Numbered from the stretch's first letter, positions 17,382-26,745 are shown. The stretch is 64,000 nt of DNA from Limnohabitans sp. JirII-31 (GCF_002778315.1 NZ_NESA01000007.1:124001-188000), one strand, 5' to 3'. Notes: generated from the sequence alone by a model not told the origin. Numbers and translations: made by a program.

Positions 17382-17655
17382 ATTTGATGCTGCAAGCTAT
17401 CTTGACAGCGAGGACATGATTGCCCAATACCTTAACCTTGCCTTTGAAAGCGGCGATACCGACTTGCTGCTTTTGGCCATTGGAGACATTGCCAAGGCAC
17501 GTGGGATGACGCAAGTCGCAATTGATTCAGGCTTGGGACGCGAAAGTCTCTACAAAGCTTTGAGGGCTGGCTCAAAACCACGCTTTGACACCATGCTGAA
17601 AGTCATGCATGCATTAGGGGTACGTATTCAGGCCTATTCAGTTGAAACGCAATAG
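17365..17655 (+). CDS. HTH antitoxin partner (HigA/'antidote' type)
   Basis: This 96-residue protein has an acidic N-terminus (FDAASYLDSEDMIAQYL) typical of addiction-module antidote proteins and a helix-turn-helix at residues 50-75 (MTQVAIDSGLGRESLYKAL). It should bind the toxin and repress the shared promoter. The ATG at 17365 lies inside the toxin gene with a 17-bp overlap, indicating translational coupling. The next gene, polA, is convergent and ends 13 bp away. Confidence 0.87.
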   Translation: MSKTIEFDAASYLDSEDMIAQYLNLAFESGDTDLLLLAIGDIAKARGMTQVAIDSGLGRESLYKALRAGSKPRFDTMLKVMHALGVRIQAYSVETQ

Positions 17656-17668
17656 CAAGCAATTGTTT

Positions 17669-20473
17669 CTAATGCGCCTCGTCCCAATTGCGACCCACGC
17701 CCACTTCCGCCAGCAAGGGCACTTTGAGCTGTGCCACCTCGGCCATCAGGCGTGGTACTTCGGTCTTGAGCCAATCCACTTCTGACTCGGGCACTTCAAA
17801 CACCAGTTCATCGTGCACTTGCATGATCACTTTGATCGAACGGTGTTGCGCGTCCAGCACCTGTTGCACCTTGACCATGCTGAGCTTGATCAGGTCTGCC
17901 GCCGTGCCTTGCATGGGCGCGTTGATGGCCGCACGCTCTGCCCCCGCGCGGCGCGGGCCGTTGGGACTGTTGATTTCAGGCAGGTACAAGCGACGGCCAA
18001 ACACGGTCTCCACATAGCCCTGTGCTTTGGCTTGGGCTCGGGTGTCGTCCATGTAGCGTTTGACACCGGCAAAGCGCTCAAAGTAACGGGTGATGTAGTT
18101 TTTGGCAGCGGTGTTGTCGATGCCCAGCGCCTTGGCCAAGCCAAAGGCGCTCATGCCGTAGATCAAGCCAAAGTTGATGACTTTGGCATAGCGACGCTGC
18201 TCGGTGCTCACTTGGTCCACCGCCACACCAAACACCTCGGCAGCCGTGGCACGGTGCACATCCAAGCCGTCATGGAAAGCTTTGACCAAGGCCTCGTCGT
18301 CGCTCAAATGCGCCATGATGCGCAGCTCGATTTGGCTGTAGTCAGCACTGGCAATCACGCTGCCAGCAGGGGCCACAAAGGCTTCGCGCACTTTGCGACC
18401 TTCTGCGGTGCGGATGGGGATGTTCTGCAAATTGGGGTCATTGCTGGACAAACGTCCCGTCACTGCCACCGCTTGTGCGTAATGGGTGTGCACGCGCCCG
18501 GTACGCGGCAGCGCCATCTGCGCCAGCTTGTCGGTGTAGGTGCCTTTGAGCTTGCTCAAGGAGCGGTGCTCCAAAATCTTGGCAGGCAATGGGTAGTCTT
18601 CGGCCAGTTTTTCCAGCACTTCTTCGTCGGTACTGCGCGCCCCAGTGGCGGTTTTTTTGACGACGGGCAAACCGAGCTTGTCAAAAAAGATTTCGCCCAA
18701 CTGCTTGGGGCTGGCCAAGTTGAACGGTTGCCCAGCAATCTCATAGGCCTCAGCTTCAAGTTGCACAATGCGCTGGCCCAAAGCATGGCTTTGCGCCGCC
18801 AAGGTGGGCCCGTCGATCAACACACCGTTGCGTTCAATGCGGTAGAGCGCTTCGCTGCTGGCAATTTCCAGCTCGTAGACAAAGCGCAGCTTGTCGTCGG
18901 CTTGCAAACGCGGCCACAGGGCTTGGTGCACCTCCAGCGTCATGTCCGAGTCTTCGCACGAGTACTCGGTGGCAGGTGCCACATCCACTTGGGAAAACGG
19001 AATTTGGTGTGCGCCCTTGCCGCACAGGTCTTCGTAACTCAAGCCTTTGCGGCCCACATGGCGTTCGGCCAAGCTGGCCAAACCGTGCGGCTTATGGACT
19101 TCCAACACATAGCTTTGCAGCATGGTGTCATGCACATAGCCTTGCACCTCGATGCCGTGGTTGGCCATGACATGGCGGTCGTACTTGATGTGCTGGCCCA
19201 GTTTTTTGGCGGCGGGGTTTTCAAACCAGGGTTTGAGTTTGGCCAACACCTCGTTGAGGGGCAACTGCGTGGGTGCGTCGCCATAGCTGTGTGCCAGCGG
19301 GATGTAGCAGGCCGCGCCCGCTTGCACCGAAAAACTCAAGCCCACCACCTCGGCGCGCATGGCGTCCAGCGAGGTGGTTTCGGTGTCAAACGCCACCAAG
19401 TCAGCGGCCTGAATTTGTTTAAACCATGCGTCAAACGATTCCCAAGTGAGGACGCAGTCATAGGTCTTGGTGGTGACTTTCGAGGGCGTGGGCGCTGGCT
19501 CGTCAAACAGACCGAGGGTGCCACCTGGCGGCTGATCGCCTGCGCCCGGGGCATGTGCGTCTGCCGCACTTGCTGTAGGGCTGCCCAGGGCCTCGCCCAT
19601 CGCACGAGCCAGGCCTTTGAAGCCATAGGTTTCGTAAAAGGCTTTGAGCGCAGACTTGTCGGGCTCGGCCAAATGCAGGGCGTCCAGCGCAGGCAAACCC
19701 GGCACATGGCCGGACAAATCGCAATCGGTTTTCATGGTCACCAGCTGACGCCCCGTGACCAACCACTCACGCGCTTGCCGCAAGTTCTCACCCGCCACCC
19801 CTTTGATGGCATCGGCGTTTTGCAGCAAGGCGTCGAGCGAGCCGTATTCCATCAGCCACTTGGCGGCGGTCTTGGGGCCGACCTTGGGCACGCCGGGCAC
19901 GTTGTCCACGGTGTCGCCCACCAAGGTTTGAAAGTCGATCATCAAACTCGGCGGCACGCCAAACTCGGCGGTCACGCCCGCCACGTCGCGTTTTTTGCCG
20001 TTCATGGTGTCCATGATGGTGATGTGTTCGTTCACCAACTGGCTCAGGTCTTTGTCGCCACTCGACACCACCACCGTCATGCCCTGCTGAGCAGCCGTCA
20101 CCGCCAAGGTGGCGATCACGTCATCGGCCTCCACACCCGGGACATCGAGCACGGTCCAGCCCAGCATGCGCACCATCTGGTGGATGGGCTCAATTTGGCT
20201 GCGCAAATCGTCAGGCATGGGCGAGCGGTGGGCCTTGTACTCGGGGTACATGGCGTCGCGAAAGGTTGGGCCCTTGGCATCAAACACGCACGCAGCCCAT
20301 TGCGTCGGCACTTCTTTGCGCAAGGCCTGCATCATGTTGATCATGCCGCGAATGGCCCCGGTGGCAGCGCTGGTGGGGTCACCCGGCACGGCACGCAGGT
20401 CGGGCATGGCATGGAAAGCACGGTAGAGGTAGCTAGAGCCGTCTACCAACAGCAAGGTCTTGTTTTCTGACAT
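17669..20473 (-). CDS. polA: DNA polymerase I
   Basis: This 934-residue enzyme has all three activities. The 5'-3' exonuclease begins at the N-terminus (LLLVDGSSYLYRAF). The 3'-5' proofreading domain has its first acidic motif intact (VAFDTETTSLD, about residue 380). Polymerase motifs A (SADYSQIELRIMAHLS), B (KVINFGLIYGMSAFGLA) and C (MQVHDELVFE) are present. It fills gaps in repair and removes Okazaki primers. The true start is ATG 20473 (MSENKTLL). An upstream extension to 20752 has no homology-like features and overlaps thrB. Confidence 0.97.
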   Translation of the reverse strand: MSENKTLLLVDGSSYLYRAFHAMPDLRAVPGDPTSAATGAIRGMINMMQALRKEVPTQWAACVFDAKGPTFRDAMYPEYKAHRSPMPDDLRSQIEPIHQMVRMLGWTVLDVPGVEADDVIATLAVTAAQQGMTVVVSSGDKDLSQLVNEHITIMDTMNGKKRDVAGVTAEFGVPPSLMIDFQTLVGDTVDNVPGVPKVGPKTAAKWLMEYGSLDALLQNADAIKGVAGENLRQAREWLVTGRQLVTMKTDCDLSGHVPGLPALDALHLAEPDKSALKAFYETYGFKGLARAMGEALGSPTASAADAHAPGAGDQPPGGTLGLFDEPAPTPSKVTTKTYDCVLTWESFDAWFKQIQAADLVAFDTETTSLDAMRAEVVGLSFSVQAGAACYIPLAHSYGDAPTQLPLNEVLAKLKPWFENPAAKKLGQHIKYDRHVMANHGIEVQGYVHDTMLQSYVLEVHKPHGLASLAERHVGRKGLSYEDLCGKGAHQIPFSQVDVAPATEYSCEDSDMTLEVHQALWPRLQADDKLRFVYELEIASSEALYRIERNGVLIDGPTLAAQSHALGQRIVQLEAEAYEIAGQPFNLASPKQLGEIFFDKLGLPVVKKTATGARSTDEEVLEKLAEDYPLPAKILEHRSLSKLKGTYTDKLAQMALPRTGRVHTHYAQAVAVTGRLSSNDPNLQNIPIRTAEGRKVREAFVAPAGSVIASADYSQIELRIMAHLSDDEALVKAFHDGLDVHRATAAEVFGVAVDQVSTEQRRYAKVINFGLIYGMSAFGLAKALGIDNTAAKNYITRYFERFAGVKRYMDDTRAQAKAQGYVETVFGRRLYLPEINSPNGPRRAGAERAAINAPMQGTAADLIKLSMVKVQQVLDAQHRSIKVIMQVHDELVFEVPESEVDWLKTEVPRLMAEVAQLKVPLLAEVGVGRNWDEAH

Positions 20474-20538
20474 GCCGCGATTGTGCCGTGCCCATGGCCT
20501 GTTGTTGGCGTCCAGCGGGGCCCCGCAAGGGCGACCAC

Positions 20539-20544
20539 TACAAT
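20539..20544 (+). promoter_or_regulatory. Candidate -10 element of thrB
   Basis: TACAAT lies 28 bp before the thrB ATG in the 99-bp divergent polA/thrB region. No clear -35 hexamer is present. Confidence 0.4.
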
Positions 20545-20572
20545 TGAGGCACTTTTCACCCCCCACCCCGTC

Positions 20573-21544
20573 ATGGCTGTTTTCACCGAAGTTTCCGAGT
20601 CCACCGCGCAAGATCTGCTGACACAACTCAAGCTGGGTGAATTGGTCGAACTCAAGGGCATCCAAGGCGGAATTGAAAACACCAATTACTTCCTCACCAG
20701 CAGCGACGGCGCTTATGTGCTGACCCTGTTTGAGCGACTCACCCACGCGCAACTACCCTTCTATCTGTACCTGATGAAGCATTTGGCTGAGCGTGGCATT
20801 CCGGTGCCAGACCCGGTGTCTGACCGCCACGGCGACATCTTGCTCACCGTGCAAGGCAAGCCTGCCGCCGTGGTGAACCGTTTGCGCGGAAAAAGTGAAC
20901 TGGCGCCCACCTCCATCCACTGTGCGGCCGTGGGCGACATGCTGGCACGCATGCACTTGGCGGGAAGCGACTTTGCGCGTGAGCAACCCAATTTGCGGGG
21001 CCTGGACTGGTGGGCACACACTGTGCCTGTGGTGTTGCCGTTTTTATATCCCTCACAGTCCACCTTGATTCAATCGGAATTGGCCTACCAGCACCACGTG
21101 GCGGCTTCATCGGCTTACACCGCGCTGCCCCGTGGCCCGGTGCATGCCGACTTGTTCCGCGACAACGTGATGTTTGATGGCCCCCTCGATACGCCCGAAT
21201 TGACCGGCTTTTTTGATTTTTATTTCGCAGGTGTGGACACCTGGTTGTTTGACTTGGCCGTGTGCATCAACGATTGGTGCATTGACCATGACGCGTCAAC
21301 AAATGACCGTCACAACCCCGAAAAAATGCAAGCCCTGGTCAAGGCCTACCAAGCCGTGCGCCCACTGACTGCCGCAGAGCGCCAGCTGTTCAACGCCACC
21401 TTGCGTGCCGGTGCTTTGCGGTTTTGGGTCTCACGCTTGTGGGACTTCCATTTGCCGCGTGAAGCCAGCTTGTTGCAGGCCCACGACCCCAGCCACTTCG
21501 AGCACGTGTTGCGCGAACGCGTGACCCAACCGGTACACCTGTGA
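20573..21544 (+). CDS. thrB: Homoserine kinase, ThrH/APH-fold type
   Basis: This 323-residue kinase has the aminoglycoside-phosphotransferase fold: GGIENTNYFL in the N-lobe, the catalytic loop GPVHADLFRDNVMFD, and the metal-binding FDFYFAGVDTWLFDLAV. It phosphorylates homoserine for threonine synthesis. This family differs from the GHMP-type ThrB of E. coli and is the common form in Burkholderiales and Pseudomonas. I chose the ATG at 20573; the extension from 20483 lies across the promoter. The next gene begins at its stop codon. Confidence 0.92.
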   Translation: MAVFTEVSESTAQDLLTQLKLGELVELKGIQGGIENTNYFLTSSDGAYVLTLFERLTHAQLPFYLYLMKHLAERGIPVPDPVSDRHGDILLTVQGKPAAVVNRLRGKSELAPTSIHCAAVGDMLARMHLAGSDFAREQPNLRGLDWWAHTVPVVLPFLYPSQSTLIQSELAYQHHVAASSAYTALPRGPVHADLFRDNVMFDGPLDTPELTGFFDFYFAGVDTWLFDLAVCINDWCIDHDASTNDRHNPEKMQALVKAYQAVRPLTAAERQLFNATLRAGALRFWVSRLWDFHLPREASLLQAHDPSHFEHVLRERVTQPVHL

Positions 21545-21546
21545 CC

Positions 21547-22323
21547 ATGAAACTCCATGTTGTTCCTGCACGCACCGGCGCCCTTTGGGTGCGTCAAGGC
21601 ATTCGTACCTTCTGGAAACAACCCATCGCGTTGAGCGGCTTGTTTTTCATGTTCATGGCGCTGATGTCGGTGTCATCGCTGGTGCCCGTAATAGGGAGCT
21701 TTTTTGCACTCATGCTGCTGCCTGCCGCTTCTTTGGGGCTCATGGCGGCCACGCGTGAGGTGGATTTGGGTAAGTTCCCCATGCCGATGATTTTGGCCAG
21801 TGGGTTTCGCGCGGGCAGAGAACGCAAGCGTGACATGCTGGTGCTGGGGCTGCTTTATGCGCTGGGCTTCATCGGCGTGATGGGCTTGTCCATGCTGGTC
21901 GATGGCGGTGACTTTGCCAAGCTCTACCTGGTCGGTGGCGCGCTGGACAAGGAAACGTTGATGACGCCGGAGTTTCAAAACGCCATGTGGTTGTCAATGT
22001 TGTTGTACCTGCCTTTGTCGGCTGTGTTCTGGCATGCGCCAGCCCTGGTGCATTGGCATGGCGTGCCGGCCATCAAGAGTTTGTTTTTCAGCACCGTGGC
22101 CTGTTTGAGCAACTGGCGTGCTTTTTTGGTGTTCGGCCTGTTGTGGTCGTTTATTTTTCTGCTCACGGCGTTGGTGATCACGCTGATTTCCAGCTTCACG
22201 GGCGACAGTGAATTTGCGTCACTGGCCCTGCTGCCCGCCATGCTGATGTTGGCCGCGATGTTTTTTTGCTCGACCTACTACAGCTTTCGCGACAGCTTCG
22301 TGTCCGACGTGATTTACGCCTGA
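21547..22323 (+). CDS. BPSS1780-like membrane protein
   Basis: This integral membrane protein of 258 residues has about six hydrophobic segments. An N-terminal soluble stretch (GALWVRQGIRTFWKQP) is typical of the BPSS1780 family found in Burkholderiales, whose function is unknown. The ATG at 21547 lies two bases after the thrB stop. A GTG at 21541 overlapping that stop is an alternative. It is translationally linked to thrB. The 3' end converges on uvrD with nine bases between, where a GTGTGA-CGC-TCACAC hairpin sits without a T run. Confidence 0.8.
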   Translation: MKLHVVPARTGALWVRQGIRTFWKQPIALSGLFFMFMALMSVSSLVPVIGSFFALMLLPAASLGLMAATREVDLGKFPMPMILASGFRAGRERKRDMLVLGLLYALGFIGVMGLSMLVDGGDFAKLYLVGGALDKETLMTPEFQNAMWLSMLLYLPLSAVFWHAPALVHWHGVPAIKSLFFSTVACLSNWRAFLVFGLLWSFIFLLTALVITLISSFTGDSEFASLALLPAMLMLAAMFFCSTYYSFRDSFVSDVIYA

Positions 22324-22332
22324 GTGTGACGC

Positions 22333-24690
22333 TCACACCTGGGTGAGTTTGGCCACACTGAGCGCCAGCCACTTGATGCCATGGCGACCAAACTTCACCT
22401 GGGCGCGGGCGTCATCTCCCACCCCTTCCAAGCTGATCACCGTGCCCTCACCGAACTTGGTGTGAAACACCTGCACGCCGCTGCGCACCCAGGCATTGGG
22501 GCCACTGGTGGGTGCCGCGCGTTGCACCACGGGTACCGCGGCCGTGGCAGCGCCACCACCCCAGGGGTTGTTTTGCCATGCGGGGTTTTGCCAGGCGTCG
22601 CGCCGTGACGTTTGAGGATCGGCAAAGGCCGAGCGTGCGGGCGTGATCCATTTCAGGGTGTGTTCGGGCAACTCTTCAAAGAATCGGCTCTTGATGTTGT
22701 AGCGGGTTTGGCCATGCAGCATGCGGGTTTGCGAATGGCTGAGGTATAAGCGCCGACGTGCGCGTGTGATGGCCACGTACATCAGGCGGCGCTCTTCCTC
22801 TAGCCCGTCGTAGTCGTTCATCGAGTTTTCATGGGGGAACAAGCCCTCTTCCATGCCGGTGATGAACACGCAGTCAAACTCCAAACCTTTGGAGGCGTGC
22901 ACCGTCATCAACTGCACCGCGTCTTGTCCCGCTTGGGCTTGGTTGTCGCCAGACTCCAGCGCGGCATGGGTCAAGAATGCCGCCAGAGGGGACATGGTTT
23001 CACCCGTGTCGGGGTTGATCATTTGGCCATCCACCGGCAAAGCCACGGCCTCGCGGCCAAAGCCTTCTTGGGTCACAAAGCTCTCCGCCGCGTTGACCAG
23101 TTCGGCCAAGTTCTCCAAACGGTCTGCGCCTTCACGCTCGGCCTTGTAATGCTCGGTCAAGCCGGAGTGGTCCAACAGCAACTCAATGATTTGGCGCAGC
23201 GTTTGGCCCTGGGTCTGCTCACGCAGCACATCGATCTTGGCTACAAACGCGCTCAGGTTGGCACCGGCTTTGCCGGAGACCGCGCTCACCGCGTCATGCA
23301 TGGCGCAGCCCATGGCACGCGCAGCGTCTTGCAACTGTTCGATGCTGCGTGCCCCAATGCCACGCGGCGGGAAATTGACCACCCGCATGAAGCTGGTGTC
23401 ATCACGCGGGTTCTCCAACAGTCGCAAATAGGCCAAGGCGTGTTTGATTTCGGCACGCTCAAAAAAGCGCAAGCCACCATACACCCGGTACGGCATGGCC
23501 GCATTGAACAGCGCGGTTTCAATCACCCGGCTTTGCGCGTTGCTGCGGTAGAGCACCGCAATTTCGTGGCGATGCGCCACGCCTTGGCTGCCATCGCCGT
23601 TTTGGCCATCGCGCAGCAATTGCTTCATCTCATCGACCATCCACTGAGCTTCGGCAAAGTCGGTGGGGGACTCGTACACGCGCACCGGCTCACCCGCGCC
23701 TTGGGTGGTGTGCAGGTTTTTACCCAAGCGGCTTTTGTTGTGGCTGATCAGGTGGTTGGCACTGTCCAAGATGTTGCTGAAGCTGCGGTAGTTTTGCTCC
23801 AGCTTGATCTGGTGCTGCACCTGGTATTCGCGCACAAAGTCGGCCATGTTGCCCACGCGTGCGCCACGGAAGGCGTAAATGCTTTGGTCGTCGTCCCCCA
23901 CTGCAAAGATGGCCCCGCCGCCCTGCCCCACAGGCCCGGCAAGTTGTTTGATCCAGGCGTATTGCAGCTTGTTGGTGTCTTGAAACTCGTCGATCAGGAT
24001 GTGCTGAAAGCGACGACGGTAGTGTTCACGCACCGCATCGTTGTCGCGCAGCAGCTCGTAGGAACGCAGCATCAGCTCACCAAAATCGACCACGCCTTCG
24101 CGTTGGCACTGGGCTTCGTACAGCTCGTACAGCTCCACTTTTTTGCGGGTTTCCTCGTCGCGCACTTCCACATCTTTGGCGCGTAAGCCGTCTTCTTTAC
24201 AGCCCGCAATGAACCACATGGTTTGCTTCGGGGGAAAGCGCTCTTCGTCGACATTGAATTGTTTGCTCAGGCGCTTGATGGCGCTGAGTTGGTCCTGCGT
24301 GTCCAAGATTTGAAACGTCTGCGGCAAGTTGGCCAGTTTCCAGTGCGCGCGCAAAAAGCGGTTGCACAAACCGTGGAAGGTGCCCACCCACATGCCACGC
24401 ACATTGACGGGCAGCATGGAGGTCAAACGGGTCAGCATTTCTTTGGCGGCCTTGTTGGTGAAGGTCACCGCCAACACACCGCCGGGAGACATTTGCCCGG
24501 TTTGCAACAACCAGGCAATGCGGGTGGTAAGCACCCGCGTCTTGCCCGAGCCAGCACCGGCCAAGATCAGCGCATGCTCGGGTGGCAAGGTGACCGCCGA
24601 AGATTGCTCTGCGTTGAGGCCTTGCAGCAAGGGAGAAGTATTGGATGTGGCCGAGGCCGGCTGGGTGTCAAACCCGGAAGAAACATGCAT
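22333..24690 (-). CDS. uvrD: DNA helicase II
   Basis: This superfamily 1 helicase has about 785 residues. Motif I is AGAGSGKT, followed by TFTNKAAKEM, FHGLCNRFLR, DEFQDTN, GDDDQSIYAFRGA and the C-terminal VAITRARRRLY. The last 45 residues (VFHTKFGEGTVISLEG) form the UvrD-specific Tudor-like domain that contacts RNA polymerase. It acts in nucleotide excision and mismatch repair. I use the ATG at 24690. An ATG at 24714 has a better ribosome site (CAGGGG) and would add eight residues, so either is possible. Confidence 0.94.
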   Translation of the reverse strand: MHVSSGFDTQPASATSNTSPLLQGLNAEQSSAVTLPPEHALILAGAGSGKTRVLTTRIAWLLQTGQMSPGGVLAVTFTNKAAKEMLTRLTSMLPVNVRGMWVGTFHGLCNRFLRAHWKLANLPQTFQILDTQDQLSAIKRLSKQFNVDEERFPPKQTMWFIAGCKEDGLRAKDVEVRDEETRKKVELYELYEAQCQREGVVDFGELMLRSYELLRDNDAVREHYRRRFQHILIDEFQDTNKLQYAWIKQLAGPVGQGGGAIFAVGDDDQSIYAFRGARVGNMADFVREYQVQHQIKLEQNYRSFSNILDSANHLISHNKSRLGKNLHTTQGAGEPVRVYESPTDFAEAQWMVDEMKQLLRDGQNGDGSQGVAHRHEIAVLYRSNAQSRVIETALFNAAMPYRVYGGLRFFERAEIKHALAYLRLLENPRDDTSFMRVVNFPPRGIGARSIEQLQDAARAMGCAMHDAVSAVSGKAGANLSAFVAKIDVLREQTQGQTLRQIIELLLDHSGLTEHYKAEREGADRLENLAELVNAAESFVTQEGFGREAVALPVDGQMINPDTGETMSPLAAFLTHAALESGDNQAQAGQDAVQLMTVHASKGLEFDCVFITGMEEGLFPHENSMNDYDGLEEERRLMYVAITRARRRLYLSHSQTRMLHGQTRYNIKSRFFEELPEHTLKWITPARSAFADPQTSRRDAWQNPAWQNNPWGGGAATAAVPVVQRAAPTSGPNAWVRSGVQVFHTKFGEGTVISLEGVGDDARAQVKFGRHGIKWLALSVAKLTQV

Positions 24691-24726
24691 GGCGCAGATT
24701 TTAGAGAGGTCCATGCCAACCCCTGC

Positions 24727-24732
24727 TAAAAT
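24727..24732 (+). promoter_or_regulatory. Candidate -10 element of guaC
   Basis: TAAAAT lies 117 bp upstream of the guaC ATG. Transcription would begin near 24739, just where the strong hairpin at 24738-24771 begins. Confidence 0.4.
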
Positions 24733-24737
24733 CAGCC

Positions 24738-24771
24738 ACCGGGCCCAAGATTCTTGCGCTCGGTTTTTTTT
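24738..24771 (+). terminator. Terminator-like hairpin in the guaC leader (possible attenuator)
   Basis: ACCGGGC (24738-24744) pairs with GCTCGGT (24758-24764, one G-T pair). An inner CAAG/CTTG stem with a three-base loop extends it, and eight Ts follow. This is a complete intrinsic terminator on the plus strand, but it lies in the 158-bp uvrD/guaC divergent region with no plus-strand gene upstream and guaC 78 bp downstream. On the minus strand no T run follows, so it does not serve uvrD. Confidence 0.65.
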
Positions 24772-24848
24772 GGACTGCCCTTGTGCGTCAGAAAAGCCGA
24801 CCAAGCCAAGCGCTCAATCTTCGAACGTTTTTTTCTGGAGCTTGGGAT

Positions 24849-25826
24849 ATGGAAATTTTTGATTACGACAACATCTTGTTGTTGCCACGCAAGTGCCGCG
24901 TGGAAAGTCGCTCAGAATGCGATGCTGGCGTAGAACTCGGCAACCGCAAATTCCGCTTGCCCGTGGTGCCCGCCAATATGAAAACCGTGGTGGATGAAAG
25001 CATCTGCCTGTGGATGGCACAAAACAACTATTTCTACGTGATGCACCGCTTCGATCTGGACAACGTCCAGTTTGTGCGTGACATGCACGCCAAAGGCGTC
25101 TATGCCTCGATCTCTTTGGGCGTGAAAGCCCCCGACCGCGCCACGGTGGATGAACTGGCAGCCGCAGGCCTGGTGCCCGAGTACATCACCATCGACATTG
25201 CCCATGGCCACGCCGACAGCGTGCGCGACATGATTGGCTACATCAAGTCCAAGTTGCCCACCAGCTTTGTGATCGCTGGCAACGTGGCCACGCCTGAAGC
25301 GGTGATCGACTTGGAAAACTGGGGCGCCGACGCCACCAAAGTGGGTGTGGGCCCTGGCAAGGTGTGCATCACCAAGCTCAAAACCGGCTTTGGCACAGGC
25401 GGCTGGCAACTGTCAGCGCTCAAGTGGTGTGCCCGCGTGGCCACCAAGCCCATCATTGCCGACGGCGGCATTCGCAGCCACGGTGACATTGCCAAGAGCA
25501 TCCGCTTTGGCGCCTCGATGGTGATGATTGGTTCGTTGTTCGCCGGTCACGAAGAGTCCCCTGGCAAAACGGTTGAAGTGGACGGCGAATTGTTCAAAGA
25601 GTATTACGGCTCAGCATCAGACTTCAACAAGGGCGAGTACAAGCACGTGGAAGGCAAGCGCATTTTGGAGCCCATCAAAGGCAAGCTGGCCGACACACTG
25701 ATCGAGATGGAGCAAGACGTGCAAAGCTCGATCAGCTATTCCGGCGGCACCAAGCTGATGGATGTGCGCAAGGTGAACTACGTCATCCTGGGTGGCGACA
25801 ACGCAGGCGAACACCTGTTGATGTAA
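24849..25826 (+). CDS. guaC: GMP reductase
   Basis: This 325-residue TIM-barrel enzyme converts GMP to IMP with NADPH, salvaging guanine nucleotides. The catalytic cysteine is C173 in [15 protein letters not shown], with [15 protein letters not shown] as the phosphate-binding part. It lacks the CBS domains of IMP dehydrogenase. Sequence signatures ([31 protein letters not shown]) are those of the shorter GuaC type found in Firmicutes, not the 346-residue E. coli type. The start is ATG 24849 after TGGAG. A terminator-like hairpin lies in its leader and a clear terminator follows it. Confidence 0.94.
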   Translation: MEIFDYDNILLLPRKCRVESRSECDAGVELGNRKFRLPVVPANMKTVVDESICLWMAQNNYFYVMHRFDLDNVQFVRDMHAKGVYASISLGVKAPDRATVDELAAAGLVPEYITIDIAHGHADSVRDMIGYIKSKLPTSFVIAGNVATPEAVIDLENWGADATKVGVGPGKVCITKLKTGFGTGGWQLSALKWCARVATKPIIADGGIRSHGDIAKSIRFGASMVMIGSLFAGHEESPGKTVEVDGELFKEYYGSASDFNKGEYKHVEGKRILEPIKGKLADTLIEMEQDVQSSISYSGGTKLMDVRKVNYVILGGDNAGEHLLM

Positions 25827-25845
25827 GCGGCACCACGCCCCTCAA

Positions 25846-25883
25846 ACAGCCTGCTGTGCCCTCGCACCGCAGGCTGTTTTTTT
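25846..25883 (+). terminator. Intrinsic terminator after guaC
   Basis: ACAGCCTGC and GCAGGCTGT form a 9-bp stem around a 14-base loop, followed by seven Ts. It ends inside the stop region of the convergent hydrolase gene. Confidence 0.9.
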
Positions 25884-26745
25884 AGGCCATCAGATCCAAC
25901 GTGAGTTGGTGCAAACGATGACCGGGTTGCGCAAAGGCCTCGACGACGCTGAAGTGTTGCAAGTCAGGCAAGGCCTCCGACACGGGCACGCGTTGTTTGC
26001 CCCAGGCCTGTTGAATCAACAGGTTGTGACGCAAGAACTCCGCACTCTCCAAAGCACCAGCCACGGTGTAGAAACGGCCCGCCTTGGGTGCTGGCATCCA
26101 GGCGGGGCTGCAGCGCAGCGCATCTTTCGGGGTGAGATGCAGGTCAGACAAAAACGGCGTCAAGCGCACCGATTCCAACTCGAACAGGCCTGAGATCGAC
26201 ATGGCGCGTGGCACCAAATCTGCGGGCAAGTCTTTGGCATAAGCCTGCCAGTGGCAGGCCAACAGCATGGCCGCCAAGTGCCCACCCGCCGAATGTCCCA
26301 CCACCGTGATGCGACTCGGGTCACCGCCAAAACGCGTAATGTTGCGCCATACCCAAGCCAAGGCCTTGACCATTTGCAAGCTGATGTCTGGGATGGTCAC
26401 AGCAGGACACAACGCGTAATTGGGCACCACGACGCAAGCACCTTGCGCCGTATAGGCTGGGGCCACGAAGGAGTGATCTGCTTTGTCCAGTGAGCGCCAG
26501 TAGCCACCGTGAATGAACACGAGCACGGGTGCCCCCCGTTTGGCTGTCGGCTTGTCCGTCGGGAAAATATCAAGGGTTTCGTTCGATCCCCGTCCATAAG
26601 CCACGTCTTGGAAGCAACGTGTTGTGGCACGCGTTTTCTGTGAGGCCTCGCGCCAATGCGCAAAGTGTGCTGCATGCTCCGGCACCAAGGCTCGGTTGTT
26701 GTACATGCGGTCTAGCCATGCGCCATCTGGCGGGGTGGAACTCAT
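25882..26745 (-). CDS. Alpha/beta hydrolase, kynurenine-formamidase-like esterase family
   Basis: This 287-residue protein has the oxyanion-hole motif HGGYW (residues 79-83) and the nucleophile elbow GHSAGGH with S152. HGGYW is typical of arylformamidase-like and BD-FAE-like esterases. The substrate is unknown. Its ATG at 26745 overlaps the stop of the TonB receptor gene as ATGA and has GGAGA upstream, so it is co-translated with the receptor. That pairing suggests it acts on the compound the receptor imports (inference). No tryptophan-catabolic genes are nearby. Confidence 0.85.
   Translation of the reverse strand: MSSTPPDGAWLDRMYNNRALVPEHAAHFAHWREASQKTRATTRCFQDVAYGRGSNETLDIFPTDKPTAKRGAPVLVFIHGGYWRSLDKADHSFVAPAYTAQGACVVVPNYALCPAVTIPDISLQMVKALAWVWRNITRFGGDPSRITVVGHSAGGHLAAMLLACHWQAYAKDLPADLVPRAMSISGLFELESVRLTPFLSDLHLTPKDALRCSPAWMPAPKAGRFYTVAGALESAEFLRHNLLIQQAWGKQRVPVSEALPDLQHFSVVEAFAQPGHRLHQLTLDLMA

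Noticed and set aside
17813..20470. An 885-codon open frame on the plus strand opposite polA
   Set aside because: Its composition (rich in His, Gln, Gly, Val) and exact overlap with a clear DNA polymerase I gene mark it as a shadow of high-GC codon usage. Similar long frames lie opposite uvrD, dctP, pcnB and acnB.
22324..22338. GTGTGA-CGC-TCACAC hairpin between the BPSS1780-type gene and uvrD as a terminator
   Set aside because: No T run on either strand, and the stem runs into the uvrD stop codon. Kept only as a note.
24809..24821. Segment complementary to the loop and 3' stem of the guaC leader hairpin (AAGATT with AATCTT, GCGCT with AGCGC)
   Set aside because: It is transcribed after the terminator, so it cannot work as a classical anti-terminator. 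The match is also interrupted.
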